From NCBI RefSeq assembly GCF_001303895.1, contig NZ_LJSD01000001.1:62001-126000 (forward strand): a DNA stretch of 64,000 nucleotides. Reading direction: 5' to 3'. Shown here piece after piece: positions 14,622 to 23,721 of the stretch (positions are counted from its first letter, which is position 1; each line of letters opens with the position of its first letter). The translations under genes were made by a program, and so were the position numbers. The DNA is from Mesorhizobium sp. 1M-11. GTDB lineage: Bacteria > Pseudomonadota > Alphaproteobacteria > Rhizobiales > Rhizobiaceae. A model generated the notes under the pieces. That model was given only the letters and a program-made list of their open reading frames with translations, searched no databases and was not told the DNA's origin.

Positions 14622-15623
14622 GTGAACGCCGTTAAGCATCCGATCAAACGATCGCTGGTCTTTTTCCTGGTTCCCGATTTCACCATGGTCGCATTTGCGA
14701 CAGCGCTCGAACCGCTGCGCATTGCCAACCGTATGCTGGGTTACGAAGCCTATCGCTGGCGCCTCGCCAGCACCGACGGCAAGCCGGTGCAGGCCTCCAA
14801 CGGCGTGCTGTGCGCGGTAAACACCTCGCTCGATGAGGAGCGCCGCAAGATGGCCGGGCCGGACCGCCCATCGATGGCCATCATATGCACCGGCATGGAT
14901 GTCGAAAGGTATCACAACAAATCGGTCTTTGCCTGGCTGCGCGAGGAGTATAACCGCGGCGTTGCCGTGGGCGGCCTGTGTACCGGCGCCTATGTGCTGG
15001 CTGCGGCCGGCCTCCTGTCCAACAAACGCTGCGCCATCCACTGGGAAAACCTTCCGGGCTTCCAGGAAGCCTTCCCGAAAGCAAATGTCTTTGCGGACCT
15101 CTTTGAGGTCGACCAGAACATCTACACATGCGCTGGCGGCACCGCCGCACTCGACATGATGCTGAAGCTGATCGGCGACGATTTCGACGAAAACCTTGTC
15201 AACCGTGTCTGCGAGCAAGTGCTGACCGATCGCGTCAGAAGCCCGACCGACCGCCAGCGCCTGCCTTTGCGTGCACGCCTCGGCGTGCAGAACTCGAAAG
15301 TGCTGACCATCATCGAACTGATGGAAGCCAATCTTGCGGAGCCGTTGTCGCTGATCGAGATCGCCGACCATGTCGACCTGTCGCGCCGTCAGATCGAGCG
15401 TCTGTTCCGCACCGAGATGGGCCGCTCTCCTGCCCGCTACTATCTGGAGATCAGGCTCGACCGCGCCCGCCACCTGTTGATTCAATCGTCTCTGCCGGTG
15501 GTCGAGGTCGCCGTGGCCTGCGGTTTCGTTTCGGCCTCGCACTTCTCGAAATGCTATCGCGAACTCTACGCGCGCTCGCCGCAGCAGGAGCGTGTCGACC
15601 GCAAGCAGTTGCTGGCGGCTTGA
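14622..15623 (+). CDS. GlxA-family AraC regulator (GbdR/CdhR-like)
   Basis: A 333-residue regulator: an N-terminal DJ-1/PfpI-like domain (LVFFLVPDFTMVAFATALEP to about 190, with GGLCTGAYVLAAAG elbow) and a C-terminal AraC double HTH (about 225-325, including LSRRQIERLFR and GFVSASHFSKCYR). The GTG start at 14622 is preferred because GGGAGGAAG lies 7 bases before it; an in-frame TTG at 14547 would add 25 residues. The family includes GbdR, which senses glycine betaine/dimethylglycine and drives their demethylation, so control of the nearby DMGDH-like and sox genes is plausible. Confidence 0.85.
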   Translation: MNAVKHPIKRSLVFFLVPDFTMVAFATALEPLRIANRMLGYEAYRWRLASTDGKPVQASNGVLCAVNTSLDEERRKMAGPDRPSMAIICTGMDVERYHNKSVFAWLREEYNRGVAVGGLCTGAYVLAAAGLLSNKRCAIHWENLPGFQEAFPKANVFADLFEVDQNIYTCAGGTAALDMMLKLIGDDFDENLVNRVCEQVLTDRVRSPTDRQRLPLRARLGVQNSKVLTIIELMEANLAEPLSLIEIADHVDLSRRQIERLFRTEMGRSPARYYLEIRLDRARHLLIQSSLPVVEVAVACGFVSASHFSKCYRELYARSPQQERVDRKQLLAA

Positions 15624-15630
15624 ATCCAAA

Positions 15631-15653
15631 ACCTCCCCGCGAAACGGGGAGGT
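15631..15653 (-). terminator. stem-loop between convergent genes
   Basis: 9-bp arms (ACCTCCCCG / CGGGGAGGT), 5-base loop. On the minus strand it is followed by TTTTGG, so it best fits termination of the DUF1194 gene ending at 15659; it also lies 8 bases after the GlxA-type stop. Confidence 0.65.
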
Positions 15654-15658
15654 CCGCC

Positions 15659-16501
15659 TCACCGGCTATCGAACATCAGGCCGCGGTCGCGCCATTTCTT
15701 CTCGCCCGCCAGGCAATCGATCGTTGAACTGGCCTGCGCCAGCACGATGGGTGGATGCGCTGCCTCCTCAACCGCCCATTGCGGTGAAGCAGCGTCCGCC
15801 AATTCCAGCACCAACTTGCGGCGGACCGCTTCGGGGAACTGCTCCCAGCCGTTGACCGGAATCATGAAAGAGCCCGGCCCGCCGATCACGCAATCTCGGT
15901 AATAGCGGTCAAGATCCCGGATATCGTAGGAAGTCTCGAAGCCGCCATTGGTCATCAGCGGCAAACCGTTGATGATGATGCCCTGTTTCAGCACTGCGTC
16001 GCGCACAAGCGGCACGGGTGCGCCTTGATTGTTCGGTCCGTCGCCGGAAATGTCGATGACACGCTTGGCCCCCTCGAACCCGCTCTCGGCGAACAGATCG
16101 GCTCCGAACTCCAGCGCCGCCGAGATCGATGTGCGGCGCGCGCTGTTGGGCGGACGCGCAGTCAACTGCGCCACCACACGCTCTGCGTCGGTTCGGTTGG
16201 CGACCATCGTCCAAGGCACCACCACCACCTGCGACATGGTACCGGCCCATTCAACATAGGTGATCGCGATCTTGCCATGAACACCGTCCGCGATGGCACG
16301 CAATACCGCCTCGTCGGTCAGCGCGGCGGCGTAGCCATGACGCTGTATCTCAAGCTCCTCGGGAGACATGGAAAGCGAAACATCGACCGCGAGCACCAAC
16401 TCGACATCGACCTGCTCGGCGGCTTGAGCTGCGGGCATCAATCCAGCTGTCAGCGCCGAAATGGCGCCGGCAAGAAGGACACTGGCTGCGGATGCCGACA
16501 T
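15659..16501 (-). CDS. DUF1194 secreted von Willebrand A-like protein
   Basis: A 280-residue protein with an N-terminal signal peptide (about 1-28, ending AAQAAE). The next block VDVELVLAVDVSLSMS carries the MIDAS DxSxS motif of vWA domains, and RVIDISGDGPNNQG is a later metal-site segment, as in DUF1194 proteins. Probably periplasmic and metal-binding; partner unknown. It is downstream of the DMGDH-like gene on the same strand but separated by a strong palindromic terminator. Confidence 0.8.
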   Translation of the reverse strand: MSASAASVLLAGAISALTAGLMPAAQAAEQVDVELVLAVDVSLSMSPEELEIQRHGYAAALTDEAVLRAIADGVHGKIAITYVEWAGTMSQVVVVPWTMVANRTDAERVVAQLTARPPNSARRTSISAALEFGADLFAESGFEGAKRVIDISGDGPNNQGAPVPLVRDAVLKQGIIINGLPLMTNGGFETSYDIRDLDRYYRDCVIGGPGSFMIPVNGWEQFPEAVRRKLVLELADAASPQWAVEEAAHPPIVLAQASSTIDCLAGEKKWRDRGLMFDSR

Positions 16502-16537
16502 GTATGGAGGGTAAGCGAGATTCGGCTTCCCACAAAG

Positions 16538-16565
16538 ATAAAGCCCGGCTGCAGCCGGGCTTTAT
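16538..16565. terminator. perfect 28-bp palindrome, likely bidirectional terminator
   Basis: ATAAAGCCCGGCTG and its exact complement form a loopless 14-bp palindrome 42 bases beyond the stop of the DMGDH-like gene (minus strand), with T-rich flanks on both sides. Confidence 0.75.
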
Positions 16566-16607
16566 TCCTCACGATTTCGCGAGGTTTGTGACAACGCGCT
16601 GATGTGA

Positions 16608-19169
16608 TCAGCTGCGCGGCTTCAGGCTCTCGGGATCGTAGAGCGGCTTATAGCCGACGCCGACCACTTCGACAGGATAGGTTTCGCCGAAATACTCGAC
16701 CTGCAGCTTCTGTCCTTCCCGGGCGAAAGTCCAGGGCAGATAAGCCAACGCGATGTTCTTGCCGAGCGTCGGACCATAGGCCACCGAGGTGGTGAACGAG
16801 CGCCTTCCGAGCTCATCGACCAGCGTCTCGCCGGTTGCCGGGTCCATAACCGGCATGGCGCCAACCGGATAGCGGGCGACACCGTTGGAATCGACGTTGC
16901 CTGTCATCACCAGCGTGCACAGCATCGCCGGTTGATGATCGCGCGCGCGATGTTCCAGATGTTTCGCCTTGCCGCGGAAATCCGCTTCCTTGACCTTTGG
17001 ACGCTGGAGATCGCTTTCCAGGAGATTGTATTCGGTCAGCAGATCGGCGTTCTGCAGGCGCAGGCTCTTTTCCATGCGGCGCGAATTGGCGTAGGTCTCG
17101 ACACCGAAGGCCATGACGCCGGTGGCGCGCAGCGCATCCCAGACGGCCAGCCCGTCCTCGTAGCGCATGTGCAGCTCCCAGCCCTGTTCGCCGACATAGG
17201 AGATGCGGAATGCCGTCACATCCTTGCCTGCAATCCTGATCGACTTGATCGCCGCAAACGGGAAATTCTCCTGTGCAAGCCCGGCCGGATCCTCGACCAC
17301 CTTCTGCAGGGTCGTTCGGGCATTGGGGCCCCAGATGCCGATGGTCACGAACTTCTCGGTCACGTCGGTGACAGTGACATTGAAGCCTTTGTCCTCAGCC
17401 ATCCGCTTCACATAGTGGAAGTCGCGCGGGCCGGCATCAGCCCCGTCGATGACGCGGCAACGGTCGGCCATGCGAATGACGGTGAGATCGGCGCGCACCA
17501 TGCCTTCATCGTCGAGGAAGTGGGTGTAGATGCCTTTGCCGATGTTGTTGTCGCCACCGATCTTGGCTGCACACAACCATTCCATCAGTTCGACATGGTC
17601 GGGCCCCTCGACATCGAACATATAGAAATGAGACAGGTTGACGATGCCGCAATCTTCGCTCATCGCGAGATGCTCGGCATTCGACACGCGCCAGAAATGG
17701 CGGTTGTCCCACTCGTTCTCACGCTTCGGTACGCGGTTGCCATACTTTTCAAGCAGGTGCTCGTTGGCGGCGTAACCATGCGCGCGCTCCCAGCCGCCGA
17801 GCTCCATGAAATAGCCGCCGAGTTCCTTCTCACGCTCATAGAATGGCGAACGGCGGATGTTTCGACCCGTGGCGTAGGGCTCACGCGGATGGACAGCCGG
17901 CGTGTAGATCTTTTGCGCCGCCTCGCCACAACGGCCTTCGATGAAGTTCTCTTCGAGCTGATGCGGATAGAACCGGCTATAGTCGATGGAAGCATGGTCG
18001 ACATGGGTCCGCCCGTCCGTCATCCAGTCGGCGATCAGCTTGCCATAACCGGGGCCGTCCTTGACCCAGATGGCGACGGCGTACCACAGCCCCCTCACCT
18101 TTTGGCTCTCGCCGCAGGATGCACCGCCTGCAGCCGAGACTTGCAGCAGACCGTTGAAGGAATGGCTTTCGTTGTAGCCGAGTTCGCCGAGGATCGGTGT
18201 CAACTCGATGGCGCGTTCCAGCGGCTCGAGGATCTGGTCCATTTCGAGATCGCGCTGCGACGGCGACAGGCGTGCTTCGTGCTTTTCGAGCAAGTCACGC
18301 GGATGGCAGAGGCGCGGGTTCTTCTCTTCGTAATAGCCCCATTCGATTTGGCCGCCTTCGGTGGTCTTCGGATCGCCGGTGTCGCGCATATAGGCGGAAT
18401 TGCCCTGATCGCGCAGCAGCGGCCAGCCGATTTCCTTGCCGGTTCCGGCAAATTCGTTGTACGGGCCAAAGAAGGTGAGCGGATGGTCGACAGGCATGAC
18501 CGGCAGGTCCTCACCCGCCATTTCAGCGATCAATCTGCCCCACAAGCCGGCGCAGACCACGACATGGTCGGCCTCGATCGTTCCGCGATCGGTCACCACG
18601 CCCTTGATGCGGCCATTCTCGATGACCAGGGATTTCGCCGATGTGTTGGCGAAGGCCTGCAGTTTGCCGGCCGCCACGCCCTGGTCGACCAGTTTGCCCG
18701 CCACTGTCTGAGAGCGCGGGACGACGAGGCCGGCGTCAGGATCCCACAGGCCGCCCTGCACCAGGCTTTCTTCGATGAGAGGGAATTTCTCCTTGATCTC
18801 GGCTGGTTCGATCAGTCGGGCGCGCGTGCCGAAGGCCTTGGCGGAAGCAACCTTGCGCTTGATCTCATCCATGCGGCTGTCATCGCCCACCCGTGCCACT
18901 TCGAGACCGCCGATGCGAGCGTAGTGGCCCATCTTCTCGTAGAATTCGAGGGAATAGAGCGAAGTCCAGCAGGATAGGAAATCGTGGCTGGTCATGTAGC
19001 AGAAGTCGGAGGCATGCGCGGTCGAGCCGACGTCTGTCGGGATGCCGGATTTGTCGATGCCGACGATGTCTTCCCAGCCGCGTTCGATCAGATGATGCGC
19101 GACGGATGCGCCGACGATCCCGCCCAGCCCGATGATGACGACCTTCGCCTTTTTCGGGAACCCTGCCAT
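16608..19169 (-). CDS. FAD-dependent N-demethylating dehydrogenase with GcvT domain (DMGDH/SarDH-like), copy 1
   Basis: An 853-residue protein: N-terminal FAD-binding DAO domain (KVVIIGLGGIVGASVAHHL), then an FAO-type middle region and GcvT plus GcvT_C domains (about 430-850; RISYVGEQGWELHM). Members oxidise dimethylglycine, sarcosine or similar N-methyl substrates and load formaldehyde onto THF. The usual covalent-FAD block GSTWHAAG reads GSTAHASD here, keeping the His but changing its neighbours, so substrate or flavin linkage may differ. ATG 19169 has GGAG 9 bases upstream. It appears to be a single-gene unit, 5' divergent from the membrane protein at 19386. Confidence 0.85.
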   Translation of the reverse strand: MAGFPKKAKVVIIGLGGIVGASVAHHLIERGWEDIVGIDKSGIPTDVGSTAHASDFCYMTSHDFLSCWTSLYSLEFYEKMGHYARIGGLEVARVGDDSRMDEIKRKVASAKAFGTRARLIEPAEIKEKFPLIEESLVQGGLWDPDAGLVVPRSQTVAGKLVDQGVAAGKLQAFANTSAKSLVIENGRIKGVVTDRGTIEADHVVVCAGLWGRLIAEMAGEDLPVMPVDHPLTFFGPYNEFAGTGKEIGWPLLRDQGNSAYMRDTGDPKTTEGGQIEWGYYEEKNPRLCHPRDLLEKHEARLSPSQRDLEMDQILEPLERAIELTPILGELGYNESHSFNGLLQVSAAGGASCGESQKVRGLWYAVAIWVKDGPGYGKLIADWMTDGRTHVDHASIDYSRFYPHQLEENFIEGRCGEAAQKIYTPAVHPREPYATGRNIRRSPFYEREKELGGYFMELGGWERAHGYAANEHLLEKYGNRVPKRENEWDNRHFWRVSNAEHLAMSEDCGIVNLSHFYMFDVEGPDHVELMEWLCAAKIGGDNNIGKGIYTHFLDDEGMVRADLTVIRMADRCRVIDGADAGPRDFHYVKRMAEDKGFNVTVTDVTEKFVTIGIWGPNARTTLQKVVEDPAGLAQENFPFAAIKSIRIAGKDVTAFRISYVGEQGWELHMRYEDGLAVWDALRATGVMAFGVETYANSRRMEKSLRLQNADLLTEYNLLESDLQRPKVKEADFRGKAKHLEHRARDHQPAMLCTLVMTGNVDSNGVARYPVGAMPVMDPATGETLVDELGRRSFTTSVAYGPTLGKNIALAYLPWTFAREGQKLQVEYFGETYPVEVVGVGYKPLYDPESLKPRS

Positions 19170-19385
19170 TGCGTGCCACTCCGAGAATGATGCTCGCGCG
19201 CACACTATAGGGCGCCGTCATACGATTGCAGCCTGTTTGCGACATTGCAAAAAAGCGGCGCGACGCGGCCACGGCAGCCATTTGCACTTTGGCCGATCTG
19301 TTCAATTTAACGCTTACTTGCAGATTTTCTGATAGGCGGAGAATATGATCCGTTATTCTTTCTTGGAGCGCCGCGGAAACCGGAG

Positions 19386-21125
19386 ATGAGCGTGGCTCTC
19401 GACCAAACCTCCAAGGTCAGCAGCCGACGGGCACAGTCCGTGCTGACTAGCCCCTTGGCGCTGCTGGCGGCGGCGGTCGTTATTGTTTTCCTGTTGCTGA
19501 TTGTTCCACTACGGCTTCCGGTCGGACCGATGTATTGGGACGTCTTCATCTATTATGACGCCGCCAACCGCATCTTCGACGGCCAGGTCCCGATCAACGA
19601 CTTCTTTGTGCCGGTCGGACCGCTCGGCTATTATCTCTTCGCCGGCTGGGTAGCGCTCTTCCCCAACGGCCATCCAGTACTGCTGGCGCACTGGTCCCTG
19701 CTTGCCATTACTGCCCCCGCGATGGCCGCCATCGTCTGGCATGTCGACCAGAGGTCGCGCTTCACGGCTTTCGCCCTGCTCATTCCATTCCTGATCTTCG
19801 CGCTTCTGCCGTTCAACACGCGCGAGATGTATACCTATCCCGGCTCCGACGGCTTCGGCATCTATAACCGCCAGGCCTGCCAGATGCTCTACGTGCTGGT
19901 CGCGGCCTTCACCTTTGTTCGCGACAGACGACTGCTGGTGGGCCTGATCGCCATCTGTATGGGCTCGCTGTTTTTCCTGAAGATTACCGGCTTCCTGGCC
20001 GCAGGCATGATCTGCGCCTATGCGTTGATCGCGGGACGCGTCACGTTGCGCGACGCATTGATTGTCGCGGTGGTCTTCATGGCGATCATTGCCGGCATGG
20101 AAGTATCGTCGGGAATGGTCGACCGCTACGTCGACGACATCCTCATGCTGATCAGTCTGAACAGCGGTTCCTTACTGCCGCGCATCCTGCAAGCCTCCTC
20201 ACTCAGCTTCGGCATCGTCGGATCCGCGGGAACATTGGTTCTGGTACTTCTATGGTCCGACTGGCGCAGACTGGGCATGCAACCGGTCGAAAAGAGCTCC
20301 GTGCTGACTTGCGACAGCCTCTGGCTGGCTGTTGTCCTGACCGCCGGCATCCTTTACGAAACGCAGAATACCGGTAGCCAAGCCTTCATCTTCCTGTGGC
20401 CGGTATTGCTTGCCATTCTCCTGAAGACCAGCAGGATCGCCAACAAACCGGCCTTGGTGCTGATCATCTCGGCTCTTGTCGCAGCCGCGGCCCTGCCGCC
20501 CGCCATACGCATCATCGAGCGCACCGCACGCACCTATCTCGGCGCGATCAAGAATGTCGCGATGGACCAGCGCAACTTGAAGACGCTCGGCGTTCTCAAC
20601 ATGCGCCCTGATGTCGAAGCCCGCACCGATCATATGATGCGCTTCTATCCCGAGCATGGGAAGCTCTACGAAGAACTCGCCGACATCAACGAGCTGCCGA
20701 CGCCTCTGCTCTACTCCGATTTCGACTTCCAGATCGGCTACCTGCGTGGTGTCGACACTGCGATCGATTCCATTCGGGAGATCGAGACAAAGGCCGACAT
20801 CCGTTTCGACACCATCATGTCGCTGAATTTCGTCAATCCGTTCCCCTGGCTGATGGAGCGTTCCGCTCCGCTGCACGTCGCGATCGGTGCGGATCCTGGT
20901 CGCGCTGTCCCTCCTCCAGGACCACAGGAAGAACAAGCCGTCGCGGACACCGATCTCGTGCTGCTGCCGACCTGCCCCCCCACGGCAAACAACAAGATAC
21001 TCTACACACTCTACGAGCCGGCACTGACCAAACACCGGCGCATCAAGCTCGACGCCTGTTATGATGCTTTCATTCACCCGAAGTTCGACACCGTACTTGG
21101 TCCCGACATCATCCCAACCAATTGA
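19386..21125 (+). CDS. polytopic membrane protein, GT-C glycosyltransferase-like
   Basis: A 579-residue protein with about ten hydrophobic segments in residues 20-400 and a soluble C-terminal part. The first loop, MYWDVFIYYDAANRIFDGQV, has acidic residues placed as in the catalytic loop of GT-C (GT39/ArnT-like) transferases that use polyprenyl-phosphate sugars. No family was recognised with certainty. It is divergent from the DMGDH-like gene and faces the lipid-linked pentose-like cluster (21205-27078), ending convergently at a shared terminator, so it may be the transferase using that donor. Confidence 0.6.
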   Translation: MSVALDQTSKVSSRRAQSVLTSPLALLAAAVVIVFLLLIVPLRLPVGPMYWDVFIYYDAANRIFDGQVPINDFFVPVGPLGYYLFAGWVALFPNGHPVLLAHWSLLAITAPAMAAIVWHVDQRSRFTAFALLIPFLIFALLPFNTREMYTYPGSDGFGIYNRQACQMLYVLVAAFTFVRDRRLLVGLIAICMGSLFFLKITGFLAAGMICAYALIAGRVTLRDALIVAVVFMAIIAGMEVSSGMVDRYVDDILMLISLNSGSLLPRILQASSLSFGIVGSAGTLVLVLLWSDWRRLGMQPVEKSSVLTCDSLWLAVVLTAGILYETQNTGSQAFIFLWPVLLAILLKTSRIANKPALVLIISALVAAAALPPAIRIIERTARTYLGAIKNVAMDQRNLKTLGVLNMRPDVEARTDHMMRFYPEHGKLYEELADINELPTPLLYSDFDFQIGYLRGVDTAIDSIREIETKADIRFDTIMSLNFVNPFPWLMERSAPLHVAIGADPGRAVPPPGPQEEQAVADTDLVLLPTCPPTANNKILYTLYEPALTKHRRIKLDACYDAFIHPKFDTVLGPDIIPTN

Positions 21126-21149
21126 CTGGGAAACAGGTCCAAAAACACA

Positions 21150-21187
21150 GAAGGCCGGGATCGCCACCCGGCCTTCTTTATTTCAAT
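21150..21187. terminator. bidirectional terminator
   Basis: 10-bp arms (GAAGGCCGGG / CCCGGCCTTC) with a 7-base loop, followed by TTTATTT on the plus strand and TGTGTTTTT on the minus strand. Serves the membrane-protein gene and the convergent aminotransferase gene. Confidence 0.85.
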
Positions 21188-21204
21188 TCGCAAAGTTACG
21201 GGGG

Positions 21205-22650
21205 TCAGCGCACCTGGCTCTTCACGAAATCCTTGACGATCGAAACGATGCCGCGCGACAGCAGGCTGTCGAACGCTTCGATGAAGCGATCGACATGCTC
21301 GCGCTGGCAGATCAGCGGCGGTTCCAGCCGGATGACGTTGCGGTTGTATTCGGTGAACGCAACCAGCACATCGTAGTCGCGCAGCAGCAGCGAACCGACG
21401 AAACCGGAGAGTGATCCCTTCAGCTTGTCGTCCAGCACGCTGACCACCGGACGGAGCACCATCGGCAAGGTCTGTGAGAAGTCGTGGAATTCGAGGCCAA
21501 TCATGAAGCCTTTGCCGCGAACGTCCTTGATGATCTTCGGATACTTGTCCTTGAGTGCCGCGAGACGCTCCAGGAGATAGGCACCAGTGTCGGCAGCATT
21601 GTCGATCAGCCCTTCATCGTACAGCACGTTGAGCCCCTCGATGGCAGTCACGCAGGCTTCGCCCATGCCGCCAAAGGTAGCCATAGCGTGGATCATCGCC
21701 GTCTTCGGCGTGCCATAAGCCTTCATATAGACGTCACGCCTGGCGATCATCGCACCGACCGCGGCCTTGCCGGCGCCGAGTGACTTCGCCAGCGCCGTCA
21801 CATCCGGCACCACGCCATAGTGCTCGAATGCGTAGAAGCGCCCCGAGCGGCCATAACCGCATTGGACCTCGTCAGCCACCCACAACACGCCATGCTGGTC
21901 GCACAAGGCGCGCAGTTTCTGCCAGTATGCGGCGGGTGCCTGGATGATACCGCCACCGCCCTGGATGGTCTCCAGGACGATGACGCCGATCTCCGGATCG
22001 GCGCGGAACAGCCGCTCGACGGCATCGATGTCACCGAATGGCACGCGCACGGTGTTGTCCACGACCTTGAAATCAGCGCGGTAGAGCGAGCCATCGGTAA
22101 TGGCGAGAACGCCCTTGGTCTTGCCGTGAAAGGAATTCTCCGCATAGACGACCTTCGGCCGCTTCGGGCCGGCGGCACGCTCGGCGAGCTTCACCGCTGC
22201 CTCCATCGCCTCCGAACCGGACGAGCCGAGGAAGACCATATCCAGGTCGCCCGGCGAGCAGGCAGCGATATTGTGCGCGAGGGCGCCCGCATATTGCGAC
22301 ATGAAGGCAATCGCGATCTCCTGCCGCTTCTCCTCCTGGAATTTCTTGCGCGCTTCCAGGATGCGCGGATGATTGTGGCCGAAGGCCAATGATCCGAAGC
22401 CGCCGAAGAAATCCAGGATCTTGCGACCGTTCTGGTCGATGTAGAACATGCCCTCGGCACGCTCGATCTTCACCTTGTGAAATCCGAGCAGCTTCATGAA
22501 ATGCAGTTGCCCCGGATTGAGATGCGCCTTGAACAGATCGGTGATACGAGCGACGTCCAGCGCCTTTGCCTGCTCGACGGTGATCAGGTTCGGCTTGCGA
22601 ATGGCTGCGACAGGCGCCGTGGCCTGTTCCGGTTTGGTCATGACGGTCAT
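21205..22650 (-). CDS. class III PLP aminotransferase
   Basis: A 481-residue class III aminotransferase. Visible: FFGGFGSLAFGHNHP, GSSGSEAMEAAVKLA (phosphate site), Asp260 in WVADEVQCG and catalytic Lys289 in ALAKSLGAG. It most resembles putrescine/ornithine-type transaminases, but it ends a cluster of lipid-linked sugar genes, so amination of a keto-sugar donor or of a small diamine is possible. ATG 22650 has an AGGAGAG RBS; a longer upstream GTG/ATG start at 22695 is not supported. It is 63 bases after the epimerase gene. Confidence 0.85.
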   Translation of the reverse strand: MTVMTKPEQATAPVAAIRKPNLITVEQAKALDVARITDLFKAHLNPGQLHFMKLLGFHKVKIERAEGMFYIDQNGRKILDFFGGFGSLAFGHNHPRILEARKKFQEEKRQEIAIAFMSQYAGALAHNIAACSPGDLDMVFLGSSGSEAMEAAVKLAERAAGPKRPKVVYAENSFHGKTKGVLAITDGSLYRADFKVVDNTVRVPFGDIDAVERLFRADPEIGVIVLETIQGGGGIIQAPAAYWQKLRALCDQHGVLWVADEVQCGYGRSGRFYAFEHYGVVPDVTALAKSLGAGKAAVGAMIARRDVYMKAYGTPKTAMIHAMATFGGMGEACVTAIEGLNVLYDEGLIDNAADTGAYLLERLAALKDKYPKIIKDVRGKGFMIGLEFHDFSQTLPMVLRPVVSVLDDKLKGSLSGFVGSLLLRDYDVLVAFTEYNRNVIRLEPPLICQREHVDRFIEAFDSLLSRGIVSIVKDFVKSQVR

Positions 22651-22713
22651 CTCGAAATCTCTCCTGACGGCGGAGCTGGTTCCGCCTGGAAGCAAAGCCA
22701 GCGCCTGTTGGAT

Positions 22714-23721
22714 CTATTCGGCAGGCGCGTGCTCGGTTGCACCAGCAGTCCCGTTTTTCTTGGCGCGATACTCGCTGTAGGCTGCGATCAGCATGTCCTC
22801 ATCGCGATATTGCGGCACCCAGCCGAGCTGGCGCTCGCCCTTGGACACGTCGAGCACGCAATCCTCGTCTGCAATCAAATACTGCTCGGGATCCATGATG
22901 GGCATATTCATGAGATCGAGCAGATCGAGCGTGCGCTTCACGGCCCAGCCAGGTGTCGGCAACAGGATCGACTTCGAGCCTGCGTGACGGACCAGGTCGC
23001 CGAGCAGCTTGCGCACGGGCGGCGGATTGATCGAGCCGAGATTGTAGGCCTCGTTGGGCACCCCGGCCTTCCAGGCAAGTCTGGCGGCCTCCGCGCAATC
23101 GAATACGGAGATGAATTGATACGGGTTGCGGCCCGAACCGATCATCGGCACCGGCAGGTTCCAGTCGATCAGCTTGAACAGTTTTTCGAGGATACCGAGA
23201 CGGCCCGGGCCGATGATCAGGCGCGGCCGAAATAGAGAAATCGACATGCCGCGCTTGCGCCACTCGGCGGCAAGCTGTTCGGTCTCCCATTTCGACATGC
23301 CATATTCGCCGAGCGGCGAAACCGGATGTTCTTCGGTCATCGGATGGGTGACCGTATGGCCGTAGATCATGTCGGTGGTGAAATGGACAAGCCTCGGTGC
23401 ACCGGCTTTGTCCATTGCCTCGATGATGTTGATCGTACCGTGATAGTTCACGGGATAGAAGAAGTCGCGGCGCTTGGCGCGAACCTGGATCGGCGACAGC
23501 ATCTTGGCCGACAGGTTGTAGACCATGTCTTCGGCCTTGATGCCCAATTTCGCAAGCGATGCCGGATCGGTCACATCGCAATGAACATGGCGTGCCGAGC
23601 GATAGTGTTTCAGATCGCTCTTGACGATGTCGGCGACAACGACCTCCTCGCCGTCAGCAACGAGCTTGGGGGCAAGATGGCGGCCGACGAAGCCATCGCC
23701 ACCAATAATCACATGTCTCAT
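22714..23721 (-). CDS. NAD(P)-dependent epimerase/dehydratase
   Basis: A 335-residue extended SDR. Rossmann motif GGDGFVGRHL at 7-16, catalytic Tyr-x3-Lys in EYGMSKWE near 142-148, and HFTTDMIYG with the upstream Thr/Ser. Such enzymes act on nucleotide or lipid-linked sugars. In this cluster it sits where DprE2 (the reductase completing the epimerisation begun by DprE1) would be, though its sequence is epimerase-like rather than clearly DprE2-like. Its ATG overlaps the stop of the flippase-like gene (ATGA), so the two are coupled. Confidence 0.85.
   Translation of the reverse strand: MRHVIIGGDGFVGRHLAPKLVADGEEVVVADIVKSDLKHYRSARHVHCDVTDPASLAKLGIKAEDMVYNLSAKMLSPIQVRAKRRDFFYPVNYHGTINIIEAMDKAGAPRLVHFTTDMIYGHTVTHPMTEEHPVSPLGEYGMSKWETEQLAAEWRKRGMSISLFRPRLIIGPGRLGILEKLFKLIDWNLPVPMIGSGRNPYQFISVFDCAEAARLAWKAGVPNEAYNLGSINPPPVRKLLGDLVRHAGSKSILLPTPGWAVKRTLDLLDLMNMPIMDPEQYLIADEDCVLDVSKGERQLGWVPQYRDEDMLIAAYSEYRAKKNGTAGATEHAPAE

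Noticed and set aside
16932-18977. 681-codon open frame on the plus strand opposite the DMGDH-like gene
   Set aside because: Antisense to a clearly conserved FAD/GcvT protein; the sequence is rich in Asp/His/Arg with no domain, typical of a GC-rich shadow frame.
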